Counted from the stretch's first letter, positions 8,716-17,766 are shown. The stretch: DNA of 64,000 nt from Candidatus Fraserbacteria bacterium (GCA_029262795.1 JAJCYT010000036.1:124001-188000), one strand, 5' to 3'. Notes: generated by a model from the sequence alone, not told the origin. Translations and numbers: made by a program.

Positions 8716-8754
8716 AGCCCGACGCTTCTCCAAGCGTCGGGCTATTTCTTTTTT
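8716..8754 (+). terminator. intrinsic terminator of an upstream transcript
   Basis: A perfect 12-bp GC-rich stem (AGCCCGACGCTT / AAGCGTCGGGCT) with loop CTCC is followed by ATTTCTTTTTT. It would end any transcript coming from the lysZ-like gene or from a small RNA starting in the intergenic stretch. Confidence 0.88.
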
Positions 8755-8950
8755 GCACTCTAATAATGAGAATGCTTTTCTGGTTTTATTGGTTTTTAAT
8801 GAATTTCGAATCGGGCCTGGGGCCAATTGTTGATATTTATTTTTTCTTTATTTAGTATAAAACGATATTAACGTCTTAATATAGCATAGCGATTTTTCGA
8901 GATACATTCGGTTTCCAAAAGAAGCACTCTAGGAGGAGGCAAAATTAAAA

Positions 8951-9895
8951 ATGGCGACTCTAAGCGATGAAGCGTTGAAGCAAAAAATAGAAAAAGGGCA
9001 TCTGATTGAAACAACGGAGGAAATGACCGAAGGCTACAAAAAAGCATTAATTCAAATCTTATTGGTGCAGGCAGACACCGAATTGATGAGCGCGCCCTCC
9101 TATTACATGGCCGCACGATCTGCTCCTTCGATGAACACCAGACTGTCTGCCTATGCGGTGATTCAAGATGAACTTGGTCATGCCCATATCACCTATCAAC
9201 TGCTGGAAGATTTGGGCATGGATAAGGAATATCTTATCTATGGCCGAAAGCCTCATGAATTCAAAAACCCTTATGGGTTTGACCAGCCTTTGGAAACCTG
9301 GGTGGAATTGGTTGTGGCAAACGCTTATTTCGACCGTGCAGGCATCACCTTGTTGGGCGATCCTTTTGAAAATACCAGCTATGGTCCATGGAAGCGTTCT
9401 TTGGTCAAAATCGACAAAGAAGAACTTTTTCACTTGCGTCATGGCGAGGTGTGGATGAAGCGCCTTTGCGAAGCAGGGGGACAGGCCAAAGAGGAAATAC
9501 AACGTGCGGCGGACTGGATGTTCCCCATGGGCGTAGAGTGGTTTGGGATGCCCGATCACCTCAAACGACACACTGCACAACTTGAGTACAAACTTAAAGG
9601 GAAAACCAACGATGAGTTGCGTCAGATTTGGCTCAGTGCTGTGGTGCCCTTGAGTGAATCCTGTGGCATCCATGTGCCTGCCCATTTTGATGAAGCGCAA
9701 CAGGAATATGTGCTCGACTATGAATTTCCTGTGGATTACGATCCCTCACAGAAACGTTGGAAGTTCGATTCGCCTGTCTCTTGGGATCAAGTCTTTGAGC
9801 GCTGGAAAAAGCGTGGTCCTTACAACGAAATCTATGTCAAATCGATTCAAAAACATTATAAGGATTTTATGGCCATGCTGAATGGAGGCAACTGA
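8951..9895 (+). CDS. paaA: 1,2-phenylacetyl-CoA epoxidase, catalytic subunit PaaA
   Basis: This 314-residue diiron subunit activates O2 to epoxidise the aromatic ring of phenylacetyl-CoA. It starts behind AGGAGGAGG. The two E-x-x-H iron-ligand motifs of the four-helix ferritin-like fold are visible: QDELGHAH near residue 75 and KEELFHLRHGE near residue 157, plus upstream Glu residues in the VQADTELMS segment. Length agrees with PaaA (about 310). It is the first gene of a tightly overlapping operon (stop TGA overlaps the next ATG) with paaD, paaB and paaC homologues. No phenylacetate-CoA ligase or ring-opening genes are in the window. Confidence 0.94.
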   Translation: MATLSDEALKQKIEKGHLIETTEEMTEGYKKALIQILLVQADTELMSAPSYYMAARSAPSMNTRLSAYAVIQDELGHAHITYQLLEDLGMDKEYLIYGRKPHEFKNPYGFDQPLETWVELVVANAYFDRAGITLLGDPFENTSYGPWKRSLVKIDKEELFHLRHGEVWMKRLCEAGGQAKEEIQRAADWMFPMGVEWFGMPDHLKRHTAQLEYKLKGKTNDELRQIWLSAVVPLSESCGIHVPAHFDEAQQEYVLDYEFPVDYDPSQKRWKFDSPVSWDQVFERWKKRGPYNEIYVKSIQKHYKDFMAMLNGGN

Positions 9896-10215
9896 TGTTG
9901 CCAACCACACTCAACGAATCACAGATATGGGAAGCACTCAAAGAGGTGGAAGACCCTGAAATGCCAATCAGCCTGGTGGATATGGGGATGGTGTTTGATG
10001 TTTCAGTGGAGGGAGCCAACACCAAAATTCAGTTGGGTTTGACGGCCACGGCTTGTCCTGCGATTGACTTTATTTTTTACGACATTCGTGAACGGCTCAA
10101 AAAAGAAGGGTGTGAGGACATTGAGATTGAACTGGTCTGGGACCCGCCCTGGACGAAAGAGCGCATCAGTGAAGAAGGCCGTTTTATTTTGAGCACATGG
10201 GGGTTAAGCGTATGA
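9895..10215 (+). CDS. paaD: PaaD-like MIP18-family iron-sulfur assembly factor, N-terminal half of PaaD
   Basis: The 106-residue product has the MIP18/DUF59 fold: a VEDPEMPISLVDMGMVFDV segment near residue 20, the reactive Cys in LTATACPA (near residue 60), and the C-terminal VWDPPWTKERIS. In E. coli PaaD this domain is followed in the same protein by a zinc-ribbon tail; here the tail appears to be a separate gene (11251-11463). PaaD is thought to help mature or assemble the epoxidase complex. The start overlaps the paaA stop codon by 1 nt, so coupling is likely. Confidence 0.87.
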   Translation: MLPTTLNESQIWEALKEVEDPEMPISLVDMGMVFDVSVEGANTKIQLGLTATACPAIDFIFYDIRERLKKEGCEDIEIELVWDPPWTKERISEEGRFILSTWGLSV

Positions 10216-10418
10216 AATTACAAGAAACATACGAAGTGTTTGCACGACAATGGCGCAAGGATCCGTTGCAGCATGTGGGCACAGTGGTGGCCCCCAACGG
10301 GGATCTAGCCGCAGCTTTTGCGCGCACAATCTATAACGAGGAAGCCTGGGTCGAAATGCAGGTGGCGGCACGAAAAAACTTTATTCCAGCCATTGAAATT
10401 CGTGAGGAAGGCAAATGA
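10212..10418 (+). CDS. paaB: PaaB-like small subunit of the phenylacetyl-CoA epoxidase complex
   Basis: The 68-residue product starts at the ATG overlapping the paaD stop (ATGA). The opening (LQETYEVFARQWRKDPLQHVGTV) and the NGDLAAAFARTIYNEE segment match PaaB, a small structural subunit bridging PaaAC dimers. It is shorter than E. coli PaaB (about 95), lacking its C-terminal extension, but it contains the core. It sits between paaD and paaC with overlaps on both sides. The order A-D-B-C differs from the enteric A-B-C-D. Confidence 0.82.
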   Translation: MKLQETYEVFARQWRKDPLQHVGTVVAPNGDLAAAFARTIYNEEAWVEMQVAARKNFIPAIEIREEGK

Positions 10419-11251
10419 GCACAAACTTTGAAACCGTTCATGATCTACCGGAATCCTGTCAGCAAGCTGTTTATGATTTGATATTGGCGGTGGCCGACAG
10501 TAAGCATTTGCTGGGACTGCGATATGGAGAATGGTTGGGTGCGCCTGTGTTGGAATCCAGCATTGCTGCAAGCGCCATGGCGCAAGATGAATTTGGCCAT
10601 TCGCGATTGTTTTACAGTTTGGTGGATGACTTTGTACAGGCAGGATTACCTCAACGCCAGGAAGTGCCCAGTGAGTATCGCAATATTGAAGTGTTGGATC
10701 AGCCCTTTGAAAGCTGGACCGATTTCGTGGCTGCCAACGCTTTGGTCGATGCTGCTTTGCTGGTGCAATTGGAGGCGTTTAGAAATTCGAGCCTGATGCC
10801 ATTGCGCCGTTTTGTGCCTAAGTTGATTCAAGAAGAAGTGTTTCACCTTCAACACGCTCAAGGGTGGATGTCATTGATGACCAATACCAGCGAGCAATCC
10901 AGGAGTGCATTACAGCAGGCAATTCGCAAGATATGGGATCCTATACTGTGTTGGCTGGGCAAACCGCAAAGTGATTCTGAAAAAGCTCTTTTGGGTGCAG
11001 GTATTCAAGACATTGACAGTGATGGGTTGCGCACCCGCTGGATGGAGCAAGTTGGTCCGTTGGTGGAACAAGGCCATCTTGACCTGCCTGTTTCCAACGA
11101 CACGATTACAGGTGAGTGGATTTTGGGATCTTCTTTGAACTGGGATGGCTGGGATGAATCTTTTCGCCGCGCCTCTAAAACTGGCCCGGATGCAGAAACA
11201 TTTGCTCAGATAGAATGTTTTTCAACACATTCGTATCCTGTGGGAACCTGA
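10415..11251 (+). CDS. paaC: phenylacetyl-CoA epoxidase structural subunit PaaC
   Basis: The 278-residue product is a ferritin-like homologue of PaaA and its dimer partner. Landmarks are LRYGEWLGAPVLESSIAASAMAQDEFGHSR and the second-half QEEVFHLQHAQGW. Canonical enteric PaaC has lost the first E-x-x-H (it reads DLLGQAR there). This one keeps E-x-x-H in both halves, so it might still bind metal; I recall similar motifs in PaaC of non-enteric phyla. The start overlaps the paaB stop (ATGA). Alternative: a second catalytic-type subunit. Confidence 0.88.
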   Translation: MSTNFETVHDLPESCQQAVYDLILAVADSKHLLGLRYGEWLGAPVLESSIAASAMAQDEFGHSRLFYSLVDDFVQAGLPQRQEVPSEYRNIEVLDQPFESWTDFVAANALVDAALLVQLEAFRNSSLMPLRRFVPKLIQEEVFHLQHAQGWMSLMTNTSEQSRSALQQAIRKIWDPILCWLGKPQSDSEKALLGAGIQDIDSDGLRTRWMEQVGPLVEQGHLDLPVSNDTITGEWILGSSLNWDGWDESFRRASKTGPDAETFAQIECFSTHSYPVGT

Positions 11252-11463
11252 TGCAACCAAAACTGAAACTCAGTGAGTTGCTGAATAAAAAGGGAAATGA
11301 TTCTGCCGAATGCCCATTTTGCAAAGGTCAGGAAACTCGTTTGCATGCGTTGTTTGGTTCACAATTATCCACCTCACAATATTATTGTGAGGTGTGCCGC
11401 GTGGTTTTTGAACGCATTAAGTGGGAGCCGCCTTTGGAGGAGAATGCTTCATCCAGTGATTAA
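11251..11463 (+). CDS. zinc-ribbon protein equivalent to the PaaD C-terminal domain
   Basis: The 70-residue product starts at the ATG overlapping the paaC stop (TGATG). It has a CPFC ... CEVC pair (residues about 22-25 and 46-49), the zinc-ribbon arrangement seen at the end of full-length PaaD. With the MIP18 domain at 9895-10215 it appears to make a split PaaD. It contains a perfect 25-bp palindrome in its coding sequence (11370-11394). It is the last gene of the paa operon and is convergent with the winged-helix gene, overlapping its end by 4 nt. Confidence 0.78.
   Translation: MQPKLKLSELLNKKGNDSAECPFCKGQETRLHALFGSQLSTSQYYCEVCRVVFERIKWEPPLEENASSSD
11370..11394. promoter_or_regulatory. perfect 25-bp palindrome inside the zinc-ribbon gene
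   Basis: CACCTCACAATA and TATTGTGAGGTG are perfect 12-nt inverted arms around a single T. The symmetry is unusual for coding DNA. It could be an intragenic operator or a structure in the mRNA; no function is shown. Confidence 0.4.
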
Positions 11464-12116
11464 GCTGTTTTATCATCAGGTGGTCGTGGATAAAAAATGA
11501 TAGAGCCTGAAAAAGTCATGACATCTGATTTGTTTTTGCTTGAACTTTCTTTGCAATCTTGAAGGACTTCAAGCAGTTTTTGGCGATGTGCTTTGATTTC
11601 ATCCGGCGTGCCCTTCATCTCAAAACGGATGATGGTGGGGTTGAGTTCGTGCTCTAATGCTTTATCGCTGAAGTGTGCGGCACTTTGTCGCAATTCTGTT
11701 CGGGTTGTGTCCAAAATGTCCATTGCTATTTGTGATTGTTCGGTATAGTCTGCTTCGCTCTCATCTTCTAAAAACAATGTTGTGTCTATTTCAAAGCGAG
11801 CCGCAATGGCTTGCAGATATTTTTCAATGGCGCCGCGTTTTTGCCGCACTGCCTTTTGCTCCAGCAAACCTACCTTTAACAACGTTTCCACATGGGGATA
11901 CAGTCGGGATGGTTTTTCGTCAAGCAAGTCTGCCACTTGTTTGGTCGTGCGTGGCGCTTTGGCAAAGGCATGAAGCACACGCAACCGCAACGGATCGGCC
12001 AGCAACTTGGCCTGTTCTAATTTGCGAATAATATAACTGTCCAATCGAGGCGGCCCGCTGGGTGTTTCTTCTGTTAATGTCTGTGCGTTTTTTACTTTTG
12101 CCATCTTGATTTCCAT
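11460..12116 (-). CDS. winged-helix transcriptional regulator
   Basis: The product is about 218 residues (start ATG chosen behind GGGAACAG; an ATG four codons inside is also possible). The N-terminal third has an ArsR-like helix-turn-helix: KLLADPLRLRVLHAF, then TTKQVADLLDEKPSRLYPHVETLLKVGLL. The rest is charged and helical with no recognisable sensor. It is transcribed away from the aspartyl-protease gene, and a perfect inverted repeat (12177-12204) lies between them. I infer that it regulates that gene and perhaps itself. It is convergent with the paa operon, so a role there is not excluded. Confidence 0.8.
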   Translation of the reverse strand: MEIKMAKVKNAQTLTEETPSGPPRLDSYIIRKLEQAKLLADPLRLRVLHAFAKAPRTTKQVADLLDEKPSRLYPHVETLLKVGLLEQKAVRQKRGAIEKYLQAIAARFEIDTTLFLEDESEADYTEQSQIAMDILDTTRTELRQSAAHFSDKALEHELNPTIIRFEMKGTPDEIKAHRQKLLEVLQDCKESSSKNKSDVMTFSGSIIFYPRPPDDKTA

Positions 12117-12136
12117 TCTGTTCCCAGATCTGTGGC

Positions 12137-12165
12137 TTGACAACATGATAACAGAACCTTAATAT
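12137..12165 (+). promoter_or_regulatory. promoter of the aspartyl-protease gene
   Basis: TTGACA (12137-12142) and TAATAT (12160-12165) are separated by 17 bp. A start of transcription near 12172 would place the inverted repeat at 12177-12204 immediately downstream. Confidence 0.6.
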
Positions 12166-12176
12166 TCAAAACAAAT

Positions 12177-12204
12177 CTATTATTAGTAAAAAAACTAATA
12201 ATAG
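12177..12204. promoter_or_regulatory. operator-like perfect inverted repeat
   Basis: CTATTATTAGT and ACTAATAATAG are perfect 11-nt arms around AAAAAA. The dyad sits between two divergent genes, just downstream of the predicted plus-strand promoter and 30 nt before the protease start codon. The winged-helix protein next door is the obvious candidate ligand. Confidence 0.65.
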
Positions 12205-12233
12205 GAAAACAATAATAATGCGAGGAGATGAAG

Positions 12234-13784
12234 ATGTCTACAGATCGCATCTTAATAGTGGTTGCCATTGCTGCTGTTGCAGCTGGCGCAATTTGGTTGG
12301 TGACACAGTTTGGTTTAAACAGTTCTAGCAATCCGGAGGAACATGCCGTGATTTCACAGCTCAGAAAATCCACAGACACCAAAGCGCTCAAAGACGCCAA
12401 TATGCACATTGAGATGAAAGGTGTTTCTATCAATGCTGGCACAGAAGGCACCTTTCGAACATTGTTCAACGGAGATGGGCGGTTTGCGACCACCATGGAA
12501 TCTGAGATCAATTACGATACGGGCTTTGATGGTCGGATGGGGTGGCGAGTGGAATGGGGCGGCATGCCTCACAAGATTGAACTCGATGAACTGGCCTGGG
12601 AGCGATTGGTCGTTGGCATTCAAACCGGACAATGGTTGAGGGAGGCCAGTCCGTTTAGCATCGAACTGAAAGAAGAAAAGCCTGATGAATTGGTGTTTGA
12701 TGTGTTTGAAACCAATGGTAATTTTCATGCAGATTTGACGGTCAATCCCAACACAGGCCAACCCACACAGCTTGTTCAAATGAGTGGCCGAGGTCAGGAA
12801 GTGGTCATTTTTGATCGTTATGAAACCTTTGCAGGACTCACCGTGCCAACCTTCACCAGCGTCACCATCAGTGGCATCGAACGTCTGCGTTTTGAAGTCA
12901 CCTCTGTGGCATTTGATGGGATTGCCGATTATACGATGCCAACGGCTATTCCCGATGATGTCCGCTTTGATGCGAATGCGTCAACGGAACTGACCTTGGA
13001 ACGCGCTATTTCAGGTCACTTGCTGGTTCGCCCAATTATTAACGGTGAGGATCTTGGCGTGTTCATTTTCGATTCAGGGGCTGCTGTGTCCGCTGTTTCT
13101 AAAGAAGCCGCAGCCAAGTTGGGATTGAATCCAGTGGGTAAGCTGCCTTTAGTAAGCATTTTGGGCATTCAGGATTCACCTGTCTATCGAGTGGATACAT
13201 TTCAGCTTGGACCAGCAACCATCGAAAACCCTTTGTTCCTGGAAATGGATCTGGCTCCCTTTGCCGCAGCACTTGGCATTGAGATCAATGGTATTTTTGG
13301 CTACGACTTCTTGGCGCGCACAGTGGTTGAAGTAGAGGTAGGCACCAACACCATGCGGATTTTTGATCCAAAAGCCTACAACCTCAGTGAGGGTCAATGG
13401 ACCGACCTCATTTTGGAAACACAACATCCCGTGGTGTTGGCCTCTTTCCCTCAAGCCAAAGATCATTTGTTCCGCCTGGACCTTGGCTCCCAAATGGGGT
13501 TGATCATCCACACCCCCTGGGTCGAAAGTCTGGGATTGCTTGAAGGCAAAGAAGTTACCCCCACCCCCATCGCTCCAAACCTGAACGGTACCGTTCAGGA
13601 AATTGCCTGGTTCGAATTGGCCGGCCAACGCTTCGAAAACTTACAAGCCATGCACATCCTCGATGATGTGCCCCCATTGAATGATCGCGCCACCACCGGC
13701 AACATCGGTCTTCAACTGCTCGCTGGTTTCCGTCTGGTGTTCAACTATATGGATCAGAAAATCGCGTTTGTACCGTTGGAGTGA
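12234..13784 (+). CDS. membrane-anchored retropepsin-like aspartyl protease
   Basis: The 516-residue product starts at the second of two close ATGs, 6 nt after GAGGAG. One N-terminal transmembrane helix (about residues 6-24) anchors it, probably with the rest outside the cytoplasm. Residues up to about 235 resemble an outer-membrane lipoprotein-carrier-like beta domain. The C-terminal half carries a retropepsin-like domain with FDSGAA (about residue 280; D-S-G replaces D-T-G) and NGIFGYDFLA, then a second lobe with LDLGSQMG and GNIGLQLL. The second lobe has DLG rather than DTG, so it may be a two-lobed pepsin-like form with one weak site. The substrate is unknown. Confidence 0.75.
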   Translation: MSTDRILIVVAIAAVAAGAIWLVTQFGLNSSSNPEEHAVISQLRKSTDTKALKDANMHIEMKGVSINAGTEGTFRTLFNGDGRFATTMESEINYDTGFDGRMGWRVEWGGMPHKIELDELAWERLVVGIQTGQWLREASPFSIELKEEKPDELVFDVFETNGNFHADLTVNPNTGQPTQLVQMSGRGQEVVIFDRYETFAGLTVPTFTSVTISGIERLRFEVTSVAFDGIADYTMPTAIPDDVRFDANASTELTLERAISGHLLVRPIINGEDLGVFIFDSGAAVSAVSKEAAAKLGLNPVGKLPLVSILGIQDSPVYRVDTFQLGPATIENPLFLEMDLAPFAAALGIEINGIFGYDFLARTVVEVEVGTNTMRIFDPKAYNLSEGQWTDLILETQHPVVLASFPQAKDHLFRLDLGSQMGLIIHTPWVESLGLLEGKEVTPTPIAPNLNGTVQEIAWFELAGQRFENLQAMHILDDVPPLNDRATTGNIGLQLLAGFRLVFNYMDQKIAFVPLE

Positions 13785-13817
13785 AGGCAAAAAGAAATAA
13801 AAGAATCAATATATGGT

Positions 13818-13873
13818 AAAAGGCTTTCTAACCCCCAACCCCCTTTCAAAAGGGGGCACGATTAGACTGTGTG
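13818..13873. repeat. dispersed palindromic repeat, copy 2
   Basis: Short form of the repeat: TAACCCCCAACCCCCTTTC followed by AAAAGGGGGCACGATTAGACTGTG. It lies just after the aspartyl-protease gene and faces copy 3 in the opposite orientation about 100 bp away. Confidence 0.75.
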
Positions 13874-13970
13874 TGCATATTCTAAATGTTAAGCAGTTTT
13901 CTTTTTGAATGTTTCTTGGAAATAAAAATTCTAAGAACGAAATTAAGTGAAACAGAACCACCATGAAAGG

Positions 13971-14020
13971 CTTATCGTAGCCCCCTTCAGACGAAGGGGG
14001 TTGGGGGATTGAAGCCTTTA
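13971..14020. repeat. dispersed palindromic repeat, copy 3 (inverted)
   Basis: Reverse orientation: CTTATCGTAGCCCCCTTC, a short loop, then GAAGGGGGTTGGGGGATTGAAGCC. With copy 2 it forms an inverted pair in the convergent 3' region between the protease and aconitase genes. Confidence 0.75.
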
Positions 14021-14031
14021 GCCAAAAAAGA

Positions 14032-14068
14032 AAAAGGCCCTTCATAAAAAAGTTATAAAGGGCCTTTT
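14032..14068 (-). terminator. terminator after aconitase (probably bidirectional)
   Basis: A 14-bp stem with one mismatch (AAAAGGCCCTTCAT / ATAAAGGGCCTTTT) is flanked on the left by an A-rich run. That run becomes a T-tract for the minus-strand acnA transcript. Four Ts on the other side allow weaker plus-strand termination. Confidence 0.8.
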
Positions 14069-14094
14069 CCATCATCAAAAAAATCTTTAAAATT

Positions 14095-16833
14095 TTAAGA
14101 CTGCATCAGTTTTCGTAACACCGTTTGGAGAATACCGCCGTTGTGGTAGTAGTCGACTTCTACGGGGGTATCCACTCTGGCGATGACGTTAAAAGAGGTC
14201 TCATTGCCATCTTCGCCCACAGCCTTGACGGTTAATTCAGACCTTGGCTTCAGTTCGGTGATGCCTTCGATGCTGAAGGTTTCGTGGCCGTTCAAGCCAA
14301 GTGTTTCGGCGTCTTCACCCTCTTTAAACACAAGAGGCAGTACACCCATGCCGATCAAGTTACTTCGGTGAATTCTTTCAAAGCTCTTGGTGATCACGGC
14401 TTTGATGCCCAAAAGGATGGACCCTTTGGCAGCCCAATCGCGGGAGGAGCCCATGCCGTAGTCGATGCCGCCCAGCACGATGAGAGGGGTACCCTCATCA
14501 ATGTATTTCATGGCTGCATCGTAAATGGACATTTGCTCTCCCGTTGGCAAGTGGATGGTGACTCCACCTTCGGTGCCTGGTGCCAGCAGATTCTTTAATC
14601 GAATGTTGGCAAAGGTGCCACGCATCATCACTTCGTGATTGCCGCGCCGTGACCCAAAAGAATTGAACTCTTCTGGCTTGATGCCACGATCCAATAAGTA
14701 TTTTGCGGCAGGTCCATCTTTGGCAATGGCCCCTGCTGGTGAAATATGATCCGTGGTGACTGAATCACCCAACAACGCCAGCACTCTCGCGCCTGAAATA
14801 TTTGCCAATGGCGCGGGTTCAGGCGCCATATCCATAAAAAAGGGTGGTTCCTGAATGTAACTGGATTGTGCATCCCAAGCGTACAGATCACCTTTTGGAA
14901 TGTCGATTTCGTTCCATTGCTGATTGCCGTCGAACACATTTCCATATTGTTCTTTAAACATTTCTGGATTCAGTGAGTTGGTGACTTCCTCGCGGATTTC
15001 TTCTTGTGTCGGCCAAATGTCACTCAAATAAACAGGCTTACCATTTGGATCTTCACCAATGGGTTCATGTTCAAAGTCAATGTCCATCGTACCGGCGAGG
15101 GCATAAGCCACCACCAAAGGTGGGCTGGCCAAGTAGTTGGCGCGCACGGTTGGGCTGATGCGGCCTTCAAAGTTTCGGTTGCCGCTGAGTACGGCGGACA
15201 CCACCAAATCATTGTCGCGCACAGGCTGCGCGATGCGTTCAGGCACTGGCCCACTGTTGCCGATACAGGTGGTGCAGCCAAAGCCGACGATGTGGAAGCT
15301 CAGGGCTTCCAAATAAGGCAGCAGGCCCGAAGCTTCCAAATAGCTTTTGACCACTTTAGAACCAGGCGCCATGCTGGTTTTGACCCAGGGTTTGCTGTTT
15401 AATCCTGCTCTAACGGCTTTTTTTGCAATCAGCCCTGCGGCGATCATGACCGATGGGTTTGAGGTGTTGGTACAGGATGTGATAGCCGCAATTGCAACTG
15501 TGCCGTGTTTGATCTGAAACTGCACATTGTTGTGCTCAACCGCCACGCTGCTGTCTTTGTAAAGATCGCGGCGAGTGGGCAATTTTTCGCCATCGCTGAA
15601 ATCAGCGTTTTCATCGGATTTAACGTCACGATTAAACGTTTCTTTCATGTCTTTCCAGAATGCTTGTTTTGTAGACTTCAATGAAATGCGATCCTGCGGA
15701 CGTTTTGGTCCAGCCACACTTGGGACCACAGTGCCCATGTCCAAACCAAGGGATTCGTTGAACAATGGATCAGGTGTTTCATCCGTGCGGAACAACCCTT
15801 GTGCTTTGCTGTATTTTTCGACCAGATCAATCAATGCTTCATCTCGACCTGTGCCGCGCATGTAATTCAAAACTTCATCATCCACAGGGAAGAAGCCGAT
15901 GGTGGCACCGTATTCAGGTGCCATGTTGGCCAGGGTTGCTCGATCAGCCAAACTCAGGTTGCTCAGGCCAGCGCCGTAGAATTCTACAAACTTGCCGACC
16001 ACGCCGTGTGCACGCAGTTGTTCAGTGACGGTTAACACCAGATCGGTGGCGGTGACGCCTTCTTGCAATTGACCATCCAGTTTGAAGCCGACCACCTTTG
16101 GTGTCAGCATGTAGATGGGTTGACCCAGCATCGCGGCTTCGGCTTCAATGCCGCCCACGCCCCAACCAATCACACCGAGGCCGTTGATCATCGTGGTGTG
16201 AGAATCCGTGCCGACGAGCGTGTCTGGGTAGGCGACGAGTTCGCCATCGATTTCTTTGGTGAAAACCACGTTGGCCAGGTATTCCAAATTGACCTGATGC
16301 ACGATGCCGGTAGAAGGCGGCACAGCGCGAAAGTCTTCAAGCGCTTCCTTGCCCCAGCGTAAAAATTCGTACCGTTCGCGGTTGCGTTCAAACTCACGTT
16401 CGGCGTTGTAGAACAACGAATACAAAGAACCAAAGTGATCGACCTGAACAGAGTGGTCGATGACCAAATCCACGGGAATGAGTGGGTTAATCTTTTTGGG
16501 ATCGCCTCCCAGACGAGACATGGCTGAACGAAGTGCAGCCAGATCAACCACCGCAGGCACACCGGTGAAATCTTGAAGCAACACGCGGGCGCACATAAAG
16601 GCGATTTCGTCCTGGGGGGTATCTGGGGTCCAGCCAGCGAGCGTTTTGACATCGCTTTCCTGAACGAGATAGTTGTCACAATTCCGCAAAAGTGATTCCA
16701 GTAAGACCTTGAGCGAAAATGGGAATGAGGCAATGTTGCCCAGTCCATCTTCCTGAAGTTTTTCCAAACGGAAATAATTTACAGAGCCAGCTTGAGTGTC
16801 CAGCTGTGCTCGAGCGCCAAATAAATCCTGCAT
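14095..16833 (-). CDS. acnA: aconitate hydratase A
   Basis: This 912-residue TCA-cycle enzyme interconverts citrate and isocitrate with a 4Fe-4S cluster. Cluster cysteines are visible in [10 protein letters not shown] and [30 protein letters not shown] is the family signature and [10 protein letters not shown] is in the swivelling domain-4 region. Length and end fit the AcnA/IRP1 type (about 890-910), not AcnB. The start lies behind AAAGGAG. It is a single-gene unit with its own terminator, divergent from the secretion locus 347 bp away. Confidence 0.97.
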   Translation of the reverse strand: MQDLFGARAQLDTQAGSVNYFRLEKLQEDGLGNIASFPFSLKVLLESLLRNCDNYLVQESDVKTLAGWTPDTPQDEIAFMCARVLLQDFTGVPAVVDLAALRSAMSRLGGDPKKINPLIPVDLVIDHSVQVDHFGSLYSLFYNAEREFERNRERYEFLRWGKEALEDFRAVPPSTGIVHQVNLEYLANVVFTKEIDGELVAYPDTLVGTDSHTTMINGLGVIGWGVGGIEAEAAMLGQPIYMLTPKVVGFKLDGQLQEGVTATDLVLTVTEQLRAHGVVGKFVEFYGAGLSNLSLADRATLANMAPEYGATIGFFPVDDEVLNYMRGTGRDEALIDLVEKYSKAQGLFRTDETPDPLFNESLGLDMGTVVPSVAGPKRPQDRISLKSTKQAFWKDMKETFNRDVKSDENADFSDGEKLPTRRDLYKDSSVAVEHNNVQFQIKHGTVAIAAITSCTNTSNPSVMIAAGLIAKKAVRAGLNSKPWVKTSMAPGSKVVKSYLEASGLLPYLEALSFHIVGFGCTTCIGNSGPVPERIAQPVRDNDLVVSAVLSGNRNFEGRISPTVRANYLASPPLVVAYALAGTMDIDFEHEPIGEDPNGKPVYLSDIWPTQEEIREEVTNSLNPEMFKEQYGNVFDGNQQWNEIDIPKGDLYAWDAQSSYIQEPPFFMDMAPEPAPLANISGARVLALLGDSVTTDHISPAGAIAKDGPAAKYLLDRGIKPEEFNSFGSRRGNHEVMMRGTFANIRLKNLLAPGTEGGVTIHLPTGEQMSIYDAAMKYIDEGTPLIVLGGIDYGMGSSRDWAAKGSILLGIKAVITKSFERIHRSNLIGMGVLPLVFKEGEDAETLGLNGHETFSIEGITELKPRSELTVKAVGEDGNETSFNVIARVDTPVEVDYYHNGGILQTVLRKLMQS

Positions 16834-17180
16834 TGGGGCTCCTTTCCTATAAATCCTAACGTTGCCTGAACGGCGAATAATGGCATTGTGTCAATTGTTT
16901 CTGTCGGTTGCTCATTGTAAATGCTGGGAGGAAATTCTGCCACAAGGCTAAAAAGTAGGGCTATAAGGTATAAAAAAGTGTAAGAAGGTTGTTTAAATCG
17001 TTGTGCGTTATACAAGTTACTCAAATTGTCTTTGGAGTTTGCTATCGTGAATTTTGAAAGGTTTAGTGGAGGTGAGTGTCGAACACACAAATGGGGATCA
17101 TCATCTACCGATCCACGATCCATTTTTTCTTCTAGTGAATTTTTAGTTTTAACAAAAACGCTTGAACGTAGGAGGTTCTA
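16834..17180. other. 347-bp intergenic region between acnA and the secretion locus
   Basis: This stretch must hold the divergent promoters of acnA and of the operon starting at 17181. I see no unambiguous -35/-10 pair or repeat in it. A strong AGGAGG at 17170-17175 serves the first gene of the operon. Confidence 0.5.
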
Positions 17181-17756
17181 GTGAAAGGTTTTATGAAACG
17201 TTTTTCGATTTTGGCCATCGTGCTGATGTTGGGCCTGTCTGTGGGTGCTTTGTCCCAGGACACCGACACCGCAGGGGGGTCTCCAGATGGTGAAGTGACG
17301 GTTTTGGTGAGTGAAACGGTTTCAGTGGAAATTACCACTGGGCCCACTAACTTTGCAGCAATTGACGAACTTGCCATCCGTGCCGGTACCCTGGCCAACG
17401 ATGGTGCTTTTGTGATTGCTGTAGATGCCATTACCGATTTCACCGTGGATGCCCGTTTGACGGCCATTGCCACCGATTCTGCTGAAGGCGGTATCTCTGC
17501 ACCTGGTACTGCTAGCTTGCTGCTGGGCGCTTCTGCCAGTGGTGCAGGTGGTACTTCTGCGGTTGCTGACACGGCCTTTAGTGGCGCTTTGCCTGCCACC
17601 ATCTCGTTGAACAGCGCCTTTGCCCAGGTTAACAATGCTGATGGCACCGGCGAAAGCTCCACCATCGATTTGACCTTGGACTTGGACCAGATGGGCAATC
17701 GTGATCAAAGTGAAACGATCACCTATACCTTGGAATTTTTGGTGACCGAAACCTAA
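17181..17756 (+). CDS. small secreted structural protein, putative major fibre/surface subunit
   Basis: The 191-residue product starts at GTG behind AGGAGG. A signal peptide (KRFSILAIVLMLGLSVGALSQ) leads into a Thr/Ala/Gly/Ser-rich, Cys-free mature chain. The last 30 residues (SSTIDLTLDLDQMGNRDQ then SETITYTLEFLVTET) match those of the next gene: LDQ(M/L)G(N/D)R(D/N)Q, then (E/D)T(I/L)T.TL.F. The two are paralogues. The chain looks all-beta with a strongly alternating terminal strand, as in pilin or WxL-type subunits. A terminator hairpin follows at once, so this gene is probably transcribed more than the genes downstream. No database family is recognised. Confidence 0.7.
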   Translation: MKGFMKRFSILAIVLMLGLSVGALSQDTDTAGGSPDGEVTVLVSETVSVEITTGPTNFAAIDELAIRAGTLANDGAFVIAVDAITDFTVDARLTAIATDSAEGGISAPGTASLLLGASASGAGGTSAVADTAFSGALPATISLNSAFAQVNNADGTGESSTIDLTLDLDQMGNRDQSETITYTLEFLVTET

Positions 17757-17766
17757 GAACTTTTAG

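Larger units (their letters stand above)
8267..8950. other. 684-bp noncoding stretch with two strong hairpins
   Basis: No convincing gene lies between the lysZ-like gene and paaA. The stretch contains a 19-bp near-perfect hairpin (8583-8629), a second stem closed by ACGAGG/CCTCGT and ending in an intrinsic terminator (8716-8754), then an AT-rich region with a possible promoter upstream of paaA. Short readings at 8363-8572 and ending at 8580 are discussed in the findings. Confidence 0.6.

Noticed and set aside
8569..8826. 85-codon minus-strand frame
   Set aside because: It runs through both strong hairpins, and its composition is not protein-like.
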